The notes beneath the pieces were generated by a model. The model did no database searches. It saw only the letters and a list, made by a program, of their open reading frames with translations, and was not told the origin of the DNA. 5,055 nucleotides of DNA from Chloroflexota bacterium (GTDB lineage: Bacteria > Chloroflexota > Ktedonobacteria > Ktedonobacterales > Ktedonobacteraceae): NCBI GenBank assembly GCA_021828635.1, contig JAJZEJ010000673.1, forward strand, positions 1 through 5,055, in the 5' to 3' direction. The translations under genes and the position numbers were made by a program. Positions 1 through 5,055 of the stretch are shown piece after piece. Every line of letters begins with the position of its first letter. Within the stretch, counting starts at the first letter, position 1.

Positions 1-837
1 GCCCTGGAAGAGTTTTACGCGCCGCAGGCGAAATGTGCAGATAATCGCATACCAGTGGTCTTGACATTTGACGATGGATATAGCGATAATTATAGCCATG
101 CTTTTCCTTTGGCACGCGATTTACGTCTACCTTTCACGATTTTTCTTATTCCAGGCTATATTGATAGCGGAGAGCGTTTCTGGTGGTTGGAAGGGAAGCG
201 ACTAGCTTATCATGCGCATGTCGATAAGATAACGGTAGAAGGGCATACGTATCATCTTAATACGTTGGAGGAGCGCAAAGATCTGGCGAAAGTGATTGAC
301 ACGCACGTGCGCCATGCTTCGTCAGTGGCGGAGCGTGAGGCATTCTTGCACGATATTCGCTGTGCTATGATGGAGGCCGCGCCTGAAGTGCTGGAGCAGG
401 TGGATAGAGAGGCGTTACCTGTAACGTGGACGCAGGTGCATGAGATGGAGCAGAGTGGCTGGGTCTCTTTTGGGGCGCATACCATGCATCATCCAATTTT
501 ATCCTATTTAAAAGATGAGCAGGAGATGCGGCAAGAGGTTATACAATGTAAGCAGATTTTGGAAGAGCGTGTAGGGCATCCTATTCGTACCTTCGCCTAT
601 CCCGTGGGGAAAACAGAACATATGAGCGCGGAGGTTGTACGGGCAGTGAAAGATGCTGGCTATCAGTGGGCGGTGACGACCTTTGAAGATGTAAACACAC
701 ATCAGACAGACCCCTATCTGTTGTATCGTCTTCCTGGAGATATAGAGATGCACTGGTCAGTGATGGCGGCAGAACTGCTTGGTTTGCTTGGTTTATCACG
801 GCGCAGGAGAAAATATCGTGCAAGATTCTCTCGATAA
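1..837 (+). CDS. Polysaccharide deacetylase, NodB-type, 5'-truncated by window edge
   Basis: This is the C-terminal 278 codons of a carbohydrate esterase family 4 (NodB homology) protein. The frame is open from base 1, and the residues before the GTG at 55 (ALEEFY...) align with ALEELY of the paralogue at 3532-4581, so that GTG is internal and the true start lies upstream. Visible motifs are TFDDGY (codons 64-81, with the Asp pair that supplies the catalytic base and a metal ligand), HTMHHP (478-495, the metal-binding HxxxH motif) and RTFAYP (586-603). Roughly 130 residues separate the first two motifs, an insertion also present in the paralogue and carrying FWW and SVAEREAFL. All family residues needed for metal-dependent deacetylation are present, so the enzyme is probably active on an N- or O-acetylated sugar. 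The C-terminus is a hydrophobic stretch followed by a dense Arg/Lys tail, which may sit at the membrane. The substrate cannot be inferred. It overlaps the next gene by 20 bases, so coupled translation is likely. Confidence 0.9.
   Translation, partial: ALEEFYAPQAKCADNRIPVVLTFDDGYSDNYSHAFPLARDLRLPFTIFLIPGYIDSGERFWWLEGKRLAYHAHVDKITVEGHTYHLNTLEERKDLAKVIDTHVRHASSVAEREAFLHDIRCAMMEAAPEVLEQVDREALPVTWTQVHEMEQSGWVSFGAHTMHHPILSYLKDEQEMRQEVIQCKQILEERVGHPIRTFAYPVGKTEHMSAEVVRAVKDAGYQWAVTTFEDVNTHQTDPYLLYRLPGDIEMHWSVMAAELLGLLGLSRRRRKYRARFSR
805..810 (+). promoter_or_regulatory. Ribosome binding site deciding the ATP-grasp start
   Basis: AGGAGA lies seven bases before GTG 818, inside the end of the upstream deacetylase gene. 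It favours GTG 818 over the TTG at 779 (which would give a 59-base overlap) and over ATG 935 (no Shine-Dalgarno sequence, and it would remove the start of the first beta strand). Confidence 0.7.
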
Positions 838-2137
838 AACATCGATAACAAATACTATCTTGCCACAAAAGGGGGAGCAGGTAGCTGGAAGTCTCTATCC
901 AGAGCGAGGATCGCAGGCATATGACGCGCTCATTATGGATGCAAAGTTGCGACAATCTCTCGTAACAATGCGCTCATTAGGGAGGCGTGGCATGCGCGTG
1001 GCCGCGCTTGAAACCTCTGGTCTGATAGCAAAATCCAAAAGCGTGCCAACGTTTTCGTCACGCTGGTGCCAGCGTGCCTATATTGCTCCCGCTTATGAAC
1101 AGGACACTGAACCATTTCTGACCTATCTTAAACAACTACTCAATAATACTGGAGCGCGTGTTCTCATTACATCATCTGATGGTACGCTTGCACTCTTGCG
1201 TGAGCATCGGGCAGAGCTTGGACAATACGCACGTCTCGCGCTGGCGAAAGAAGAGGCGCTGGATATTGCGATCAATAAAGACAAAACGTTGGAGATTGCC
1301 GGGCGATTGGGCATGGGTATTCCGCGCGGTGTTGTAGTGACGAGTGTTGCGGAAGTGAAAGAGGCAATCCGCGATATTGGTTTGCCTGCCGTTGTGAAAC
1401 CCAACGAATCGTGGCTGTGGGGTGAGCAGCAAGGGGTGCGCCTGATTAGCCAGCTTGTGACGACGCCTGATGAAGCACGACGTGCCGTTGAAGAATTGAC
1501 ACAACCTGGGGGAACAGTGCTTTTTCAGCAGTTTCTGTCTGGTAGTCGTGAGGCGCTGAGTTTCTTATATGCTGGTGGGGAGATGTATGCACGCTTCGCG
1601 CAATGGGCGAAACGCACGCAACCGCCCCTGGGTGGTACCTCGGTGTATCGCCAGAGTATTGCTATCCCCGATGACATAGGCGGTCAGGCAGAGAGATTAG
1701 TGCGAGAGATCGACCTGGAAGGGTATTCTGAGGTAGAATTTCGCCGTGATAGTGCGGGTAAAGCCTATCTGATGGAGATTAACCCGCGCCTTTCGGCCTC
1801 TGTCGAGGTGGCTGTACGTGCGGGCGTCGATTTTCCTTACCTGCTTTATCAGTGGGCTAGTGGGGAGCGCATGGAGCGTGTGGAGCGCGTGGAGGGCTAT
1901 CGTGTTGGCGGTTGGATGCGCTATCTTGAAGGCGATCTTTTGACAACGTGCCAAACACTGAGCCAGTATGGTCGGCCAGGTGTTACGCATCCTATACCCG
2001 CTTTCGCGGAATTTTTTGCGGCGTTCTTTGTACCAGCACATTATGATTATGTTGATTGGAAGGACCCTCTTCCAGCCTGGACGGCAACAACGGAATTTGC
2101 TGACCGTGTGCGGCTACGAATGAGGAAAAAATCTTAG
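818..2137 (+). CDS. ATP-grasp domain protein (carboxylate-amine ligase-like)
   Basis: A 439-residue protein read from GTG 818. It begins with about 35 polar residues, then a pre-ATP-grasp alpha/beta domain (residues about 36-150, opening ALIMDAKLRQS and RSLGRRGMRVAALE). The ATP-grasp fold follows: K156 in NKDKTLEIAGRLGMGIP, K194 in AVVKP, the linker region near QQFLSG (237-242), and probable Mg/ATP ligands E307 (EVEF) and E320/N322 (MEINPR). It resembles the predicted ATP-grasp group related to carbamoyl-phosphate synthase large subunit (COG3919-like) rather than a biotin carboxylase, since no biotin carrier or carboxylase domain is present. Known family chemistry is ATP-dependent acyl-phosphate formation and ligation to an amine or thiol. 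The real substrates are unknown. The C-terminal 90 residues (WMRYLEGDL onward, rich in aromatics) are not assigned. It sits between a deacetylase (20-base overlap) and a flavoprotein (14-base gap), which suggests one operon and a shared product. Confidence 0.85.
   Translation: MQDSLDKTSITNTILPQKGEQVAGSLYPERGSQAYDALIMDAKLRQSLVTMRSLGRRGMRVAALETSGLIAKSKSVPTFSSRWCQRAYIAPAYEQDTEPFLTYLKQLLNNTGARVLITSSDGTLALLREHRAELGQYARLALAKEEALDIAINKDKTLEIAGRLGMGIPRGVVVTSVAEVKEAIRDIGLPAVVKPNESWLWGEQQGVRLISQLVTTPDEARRAVEELTQPGGTVLFQQFLSGSREALSFLYAGGEMYARFAQWAKRTQPPLGGTSVYRQSIAIPDDIGGQAERLVREIDLEGYSEVEFRRDSAGKAYLMEINPRLSASVEVAVRAGVDFPYLLYQWASGERMERVERVEGYRVGGWMRYLEGDLLTTCQTLSQYGRPGVTHPIPAFAEFFAAFFVPAHYDYVDWKDPLPAWTATTEFADRVRLRMRKKS
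1865..1897 (+). repeat. Short in-frame 9-base tandem repeat within the ATP-grasp gene
   Basis: Three imperfect copies, GAGCGCATG, GAGCGTGTG and GAGCGCGTG, are followed by a partial GAG-GGC. They encode ERM-ERV-ERV-EG, a charged surface-like segment just after the ATP-grasp core. The unit is a multiple of three, so gain or loss of a copy would keep the frame. Confidence 0.6.
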
Positions 2138-2138
2138 T

Positions 2139-2144
2139 GGAGGG
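2139..2144 (+). promoter_or_regulatory. Ribosome binding site of the flavoprotein gene
   Basis: GGAGGG lies seven bases before GTG 2152, starting two bases after the ATP-grasp stop codon TAG (2135-2137). The earlier GTG at 2137 overlaps that stop by one base and has a GAGGA at 2122-2126, so it cannot be excluded, but 2152 has the stronger signal and spacing. Confidence 0.65.
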
Positions 2145-2151
2145 TATATTC

Positions 2152-3381
2152 GTGAGCGTATCTTTAGATGTACAAAAGGCACAAAACTCCATACCTACTG
2201 AGCATTATGATGTTGCTGTTGTTGGAGCAGGGCCATATGGACTTTCCGCTGCTGCACACTTAATGGCACAACGTTTGAAGGTAGCTATTTTTGGTAAACC
2301 TATTTTCTTCTGGCGTAAACATATGCCTGAAGGTATGTTGTTGCGTTCTTACTGGTGGGCCACTGATCTATCTGACCCATATGAGAAATATAGTTTCCAA
2401 CGCTATTTTCAAGCCAAAGCAATATATGGAGAAGACCCTATTCCTATAGGGACATTTATTGATTACGGTCTCTGGTTTCAGCAAAATGCCATACCGACGC
2501 TAGACGAGACGTATGTAAGTTGTGTTGAGCGCAAAAATGGTCATTTCCTGGTCTCATTGGAGGATGGACGGGTCATCCAATCAAATGCGGTTGTGATGGC
2601 TCCTGGCCTGCAATACTATCGCTATTGTCCGCCGGAATTCAGCCATATGCCCCCTGAACTGGTTTCGCACTCATCAGATCACACACGGCTAAACGCCTTC
2701 GCCGGTCAAGAGATTGCGGTGATTGGGCGTGGGCAGGCGGCTATTGAGACCTCAGCCCTGCTCAACGAAGGTGGCGCTCAGGTGTCTTTGCTGGCTCGTC
2801 GTCCAATACGCTGGATACGCTATACGAATGATAATATCCCTCCATTCTTGCGCGAGATTCGTGCGCCAAAGGCTGGCATGGGTAGTGGCTGGCTCAATCT
2901 CTGGATGGAGAAATATCCCTATGCCCTCCAACGTTTGCCACGTGATACCAGAGATCATGTGCTGACCACCCGTCACGGACCAGGCGGTTCGCCCTGGTTA
3001 TATGATCGTGTTGTTGGCAAGGTCGATATACGCGAAAATTATAGTGTGGAAAAAATAGAAGAGGCGCACGGACGGGCTAGAATGACATTCAATAATGGGC
3101 AAACTTTAGAGGTAGATCGTGTCATTCTCGGTACTGGCTACCAGACAGATATTACCCGTTTGCCGATGTTGCATCCATCGTTGCTCTCTTCGGTAAAGAC
3201 CTATATGAAATCCCCAGAGTTAAGTTCCTGGTTTGAGAGTAGCGTTCCTGGGCTATATTTCATCGGCTTTACCGCTGCGCGTTGCTTTGGTCCCTTCTAT
3301 CGCTTTGTGATTGGCGATAAAGCTGCCGCGCAAAGAGTAACGCGGGCGATTGTGCAACAGACAGCACGCTCACGTTCATAA
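2152..3381 (+). CDS. FAD/NAD(P)-dependent oxidoreductase (CzcO/flavin monooxygenase-like)
   Basis: A 409-residue, two-dinucleotide-domain flavoprotein read from GTG 2152 (GTG 2137 would add five residues). The FAD-binding Rossmann motif GAGPYG is at residues 25-30 after strand YDVAVV. A second motif VIGRGQAA at 190-197 is GxGxxA, the form usual for NADPH. GTGY at 327-330 matches the ATG-like motif near the end of the NADPH domain, and PGLYFIGFTAARCFG (366-380) is the usual final FAD contact. The flavin monooxygenase fingerprint FxGxxxHxxxW is degenerate: H173 in LVSHSSDH is kept but the Phe, Gly and Trp are not. This resembles the family that includes CzcO and N-hydroxylating monooxygenases, but no substrate-specific motif is recognised, so hydroxylase, Baeyer-Villiger and simple oxidoreductase activities all remain possible. 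It is cytosolic, with no signal peptide or membrane segment. Coupling to the ATP-grasp gene suggests consecutive steps on one small molecule or sugar precursor. Confidence 0.82.
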   Translation: MSVSLDVQKAQNSIPTEHYDVAVVGAGPYGLSAAAHLMAQRLKVAIFGKPIFFWRKHMPEGMLLRSYWWATDLSDPYEKYSFQRYFQAKAIYGEDPIPIGTFIDYGLWFQQNAIPTLDETYVSCVERKNGHFLVSLEDGRVIQSNAVVMAPGLQYYRYCPPEFSHMPPELVSHSSDHTRLNAFAGQEIAVIGRGQAAIETSALLNEGGAQVSLLARRPIRWIRYTNDNIPPFLREIRAPKAGMGSGWLNLWMEKYPYALQRLPRDTRDHVLTTRHGPGGSPWLYDRVVGKVDIRENYSVEKIEEAHGRARMTFNNGQTLEVDRVILGTGYQTDITRLPMLHPSLLSSVKTYMKSPELSSWFESSVPGLYFIGFTAARCFGPFYRFVIGDKAAAQRVTRAIVQQTARSRS

Positions 3382-3400
3382 AAGCCGTTTATAGGGCATT

Positions 3401-3406
3401 TATAAT
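3401..3406 (+). promoter_or_regulatory. Possible -10 box upstream of the palindrome
   Basis: A perfect TATAAT. A transcript starting about seven bases downstream would begin at about 3413, almost exactly at the base of the palindrome at 3414-3486, and would have a leader of about 119 bases. No good -35 element is seen: TTCATA at 3375-3380 matches four of six positions but leaves a 20-base spacer. There is no extended -10 TG. Confidence 0.3.
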
Positions 3407-3413
3407 CATGGAA

Positions 3414-3486
3414 GGGCCGATTTACCGTACCCTTACTACATACCAACTATGTTGATTACGAGGTATGGAGCGCGATAGATCGGCCT
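3414..3486 (+). promoter_or_regulatory. Imperfect palindrome with competing inner helices
   Basis: The outer stem pairs GGGCCGATTTA (3414-3424) with TAGATCGGCCT (3476-3486): seven contiguous Watson-Crick pairs plus flanking pairs with two G-U wobbles. Inside, GGTATGG (3462-3468) can pair either with CCGTACC (3425-3431; seven pairs, one wobble), continuing the outer stem with a seven-base bulge on the right, or with CATACC (3439-3444; six pairs, extendable to nine with one mismatch). The apex also holds CAAC-TAT-GTTG (3444-3454). It could be a terminator for the upstream operon (the tail after it is T-rich but has no clean U run), a regulatory leader of the downstream gene, or a small palindromic repeat. 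The pairing is directly visible; the role is inference. Confidence 0.5.
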
Positions 3487-3497
3487 CTACCTTTATT

Positions 3498-3503
3498 TAT
3501 AAT
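3498..3503 (+). promoter_or_regulatory. Possible -10 box of the second transcription unit
   Basis: A perfect TATAAT in an AT-rich stretch 28 bases before ATG 3532, which would give a leader of roughly 20 bases that excludes the palindrome. No recognisable -35 hexamer lies 16-19 bases upstream, where the right arm of the palindrome sits, so an activator-dependent promoter or chance are both possible. Confidence 0.3.
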
Positions 3504-3531
3504 AGATGAGTTAAAGAGTGAAAGGGCTGCC

Positions 3532-4581
3532 ATGTCGGCACGAAAGCGCCTGTTAATCGGTTTTGCCGCCCTACTTTATTATAGTGGATTGGTGGCTTTA
3601 GCACGATGGTTGACGGAAAAATCAGGAAAATATCTCATTATCCTGAACTACCATCGTGCCTCTGCTGATAACTTACGCCATCATATCCGTTATCTTCAAC
3701 GCTACTATCGTATTGTACCCATCGAAGATGCGCTTGAGGAACTGTATACGTCTGTTACCGCTAAAAAGCAAAAAAATAGTCACACACCACTAGTATTGAC
3801 CTTCGATGATGGCTATCAGGATAACTATACTGATGGCTTCGCGTTGGCACAGGAATTCCAAGTCCCTTTCACCGTCTATCTGATACCTGGCTATATCGAG
3901 AGTGGAGATTATTTCTGGTGGTTTGAGGGCCAACGACTGACCGAACGTAGTCAGGTACGTGAGGTAGTGGTTGAGGGAACACGGTACCATTTGGATGTGC
4001 CTGCCGAACAGCAGGCACTGGCTAATGTAATTGATATGCGCTTGCGTTATGCGCATTCGGTCGCTGAGCGTGAGGCTTTCCTGACTGCCGTGCGTTCGAC
4101 ATTGATGGTTCCCTCGGTTATACTAGAAGAGGATGCACCGCGTATGCCTTTGACCTGGACACAGGTGCATGAGATGCATAAGAGCGGCTTGGTCTCTTTT
4201 GGTGGACATACTATGCACCATCCCATTCTAGCATATCTAACTAATACAGAAGAGCGGCAGCGTGAGATAGCTGAGTGTCGTGTCGCACTAGAACAGCAGT
4301 TAGGCTGTGAGATACGTACTTTCGCCTATCCAATAGGGCAAACGCAACACATTGGCGACGAGACCTGTAAAGCAGTACGGCATGCTGGCTTTGGATGGGC
4401 GGTGACAACGCATTATGGTTTTAATACTGCTCAGACCGATCCATTAAAACTACGTAGGATTGAGGCCGATGTCGATCAACACTGGCTCATTGTTTCGGTA
4501 GAGGCCGCTGGCTTGTGGGGCATCATTTCACGTTTGCGCTGGCTACCCGCTATTCGTAAACGTTTTACAAATTCACGGTAA
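3532..4581 (+). CDS. Polysaccharide deacetylase, NodB-type, complete
   Basis: A complete 349-residue carbohydrate esterase family 4 protein. ATG 3532 has AAAGGG five bases upstream and no in-frame alternative start close by. The order is: a basic N-terminus with a hydrophobic stretch (residues about 6-27, a possible membrane anchor or uncleaved signal), the LNYHR motif (38-42) common at the start of this family, TFDDGY (90-95; D92 is the expected catalytic base and D93 a metal ligand), HTMHHP (226-231; H226 and H230 are metal ligands), RTFAYP (262-267), and a conserved DVDQHW near the C-terminus. A stretch of about 130 residues between the first two motifs carries FWW and SVAEREAFL, as in the first gene of the window. 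By eye about half of all positions are identical to that gene over 280 residues, so the two are paralogues. It likely deacetylates a sugar in a surface or exported glycan; the substrate is unknown. The acetyltransferase gene 22 bases downstream is probably cotranscribed. Confidence 0.92.
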   Translation: MSARKRLLIGFAALLYYSGLVALARWLTEKSGKYLIILNYHRASADNLRHHIRYLQRYYRIVPIEDALEELYTSVTAKKQKNSHTPLVLTFDDGYQDNYTDGFALAQEFQVPFTVYLIPGYIESGDYFWWFEGQRLTERSQVREVVVEGTRYHLDVPAEQQALANVIDMRLRYAHSVAEREAFLTAVRSTLMVPSVILEEDAPRMPLTWTQVHEMHKSGLVSFGGHTMHHPILAYLTNTEERQREIAECRVALEQQLGCEIRTFAYPIGQTQHIGDETCKAVRHAGFGWAVTTHYGFNTAQTDPLKLRRIEADVDQHWLIVSVEAAGLWGIISRLRWLPAIRKRFTNSR

Positions 4582-4592
4582 TGTAAGTGGAC

Positions 4593-4596
4593 GGAG
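4593..4596 (+). promoter_or_regulatory. Ribosome binding site of the acetyltransferase gene
   Basis: GGAG within ACGGAGATAG lies seven bases before ATG 4604. The 22-base spacer after the deacetylase stop holds nothing else, which supports cotranscription. Confidence 0.65.
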
Positions 4597-4603
4597 ATAG
4601 AAG

Positions 4604-5055
4604 ATGGCTGAAAAAACGTATTATGTGCATCCGATGGCCGAAGTTGCAGCAGATGCACAGATTGGCGCGGACACAAGGATATGGCGTCATGCCCATATCC
4701 GTGAACATGCTTCTGTCGGTGAATCCTGTAATGTCGGTAAAGGTGTCTATATTGATGCGCATGTGCATGTCGGCTCGCAGGTGAAAATACAGAACAATGT
4801 CTCGATATTTGAAGGTGTCACCATTGAGGATGGTGTATTTATTGGGCCGCATGTCTGCTTCACCAATGACCTGAATCCCCGCGCTATTACGCCAGATGGG
4901 AGGCTAAAGAGTGTGGATGATTGGGTGATTACGCCTACCCTGGTCAAGTATGGAGCCTCTATTGGCGCAGGCTCAGTCATTGTTTGTGGTATCACAATTG
5001 GTGAGTTTGCCTTGATTGGTGCTGGTGCGGTGGTTGGGAAAGTTGTACAACCACA
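4604..5055 (+). CDS. Hexapeptide-repeat N-acetyltransferase (WbpD/WlbB-like), 3'-truncated by window edge
   Basis: The first 150 codons of a left-handed beta-helix acyltransferase; the frame is still open at the window end. The family is usually about 190 residues, so some 40 are missing. Hexapeptide repeats run from about residue 9 ([24 protein letters not shown]) to about 145 ([18 protein letters not shown]). The block [20 protein letters not shown] (60-79) followed by FTNDLNPRA (86-94) closely matches WbpD/WlbB, which acetylate the 3-amino group of UDP-2-acetamido-3-amino-2,3-dideoxyglucuronate with acetyl-CoA on the way to 2,3-diacetamido-uronic acid units. N88 of FTN corresponds, from memory, to the residue implicated in catalysis. 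Related dTDP-3-amino sugar acetyltransferases (QdtC/FdtC type) share the fold, so the exact sugar is uncertain. It acts in the cytosol on a nucleotide sugar. A dehydrogenase and an aminotransferase for the same sugar would be expected nearby, outside this window. Confidence 0.87.
   Translation, partial: MAEKTYYVHPMAEVAADAQIGADTRIWRHAHIREHASVGESCNVGKGVYIDAHVHVGSQVKIQNNVSIFEGVTIEDGVFIGPHVCFTNDLNPRAITPDGRLKSVDDWVITPTLVKYGASIGAGSVIVCGITIGEFALIGAGAVVGKVVQP

Larger units (their letters stand above)
3382..3531 (+). other. Structured 150-base intergenic region
   Basis: This is the only substantial gap in the window. It separates the flavoprotein stop from the second deacetylase start and carries no open frame worth calling. 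It contains a TATAAT at 3401-3406, an imperfect palindrome from 3414 to 3486, a T-rich stretch (3491-3500) leading into a second TATAAT at 3498-3503, and a modest Shine-Dalgarno sequence AAAGGG (3521-3526) five bases before ATG 3532. It probably marks a boundary between two transcription units or a regulated read-through point. Confidence 0.6.

Noticed and set aside
55..837. GTG at 55 as the start of the first deacetylase
   Set aside because: The frame is open to base 1 and the residues upstream align with the paralogue; starting here would cut directly into the strand carrying TFDDGY.
581..955. 124-codon antisense open frame
   Set aside because: It lies opposite well-supported coding sequence with conserved motifs, spans two genes and encodes no recognisable domain.
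1172..1504. 110-codon antisense open frame
   Set aside because: It overlaps another antisense frame and the conserved ATP-grasp core, with no independent evidence of coding.
1697..2041. 114-codon antisense open frame
   Set aside because: It is entirely opposite the ATP-grasp gene, and its length is explained by the codon use of the sense strand.
2723..2965. 80-codon same-strand frame inside the flavoprotein gene
   Set aside because: It is an out-of-frame shadow of the NADPH-binding region with no recognisable fold.
3414..3500. Confident rho-independent terminator
   Set aside because: The stem is long with a large, internally structured loop, and the following bases (CTACCTTTATTT) lack a continuous U run, so it was kept only as a structured element of uncertain role.
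3382..3531. Transfer RNA, insertion sequence end or CRISPR repeat in the gap
   Set aside because: There is no cloverleaf or T-loop consensus, no transposase, no target duplication and no regularly spaced repeats.
4587..4784. 65-codon same-strand frame before and within the acetyltransferase gene
   Set aside because: It uses a different frame from the clear hexapeptide-repeat protein and overlaps its start.

Overview
The window is a same-strand run of five genes that reads as part of a cell-surface glycan (exopolysaccharide or O-antigen-like) gene cluster. Base composition is intermediate, start codons are mixed (two of the four visible starts are best read as GTG), and Shine-Dalgarno sequences are clear. 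This fits a free-living bacterium. The pairing of a NodB-type deacetylase with a stand-alone ATP-grasp protein and a CzcO-like flavoprotein is reminiscent of Ktedonobacteria (Chloroflexota) or actinobacteria. That placement comes from memory of family resemblance and is low confidence.

Layout. Positions 1-837 hold the 3' part of a polysaccharide deacetylase whose start lies outside the window. It overlaps by 20 bases an ATP-grasp ligase-like gene (818-2137). After 14 bases comes an FAD/NAD(P)-dependent oxidoreductase (2152-3381). These three are packed tightly enough to be one translationally coupled operon. A 150-base intergenic region (3382-3531) follows. It contains two TATAAT-like boxes and an imperfect palindrome of about 73 bases with mutually exclusive inner helices. 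The second transcription unit begins at 3532 with a complete polysaccharide deacetylase, a paralogue of the first gene. Twenty-two bases after it comes a left-handed beta-helix N-acetyltransferase of the WbpD/WlbB type (4604 to beyond the window end).

How the genes may work together. The acetyltransferase family N-acetylates amino sugars attached to nucleotides, while the NodB-type deacetylases remove acetyl groups from N- or O-acetylated sugars, so the cluster probably tailors acetylation of an amino-sugar polymer. The ATP-grasp and flavoprotein pair is not explained by standard polysaccharide assembly. It could activate a carboxylate and form an amide, and oxidise or hydroxylate a small precursor. 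The arrangement (paralogous deacetylases flanking an ATP-grasp and flavoprotein pair) is the most interesting feature of the window, but no substrate can be read from the sequence. No RNA genes, insertion sequences, CRISPR arrays or attachment sites were seen.
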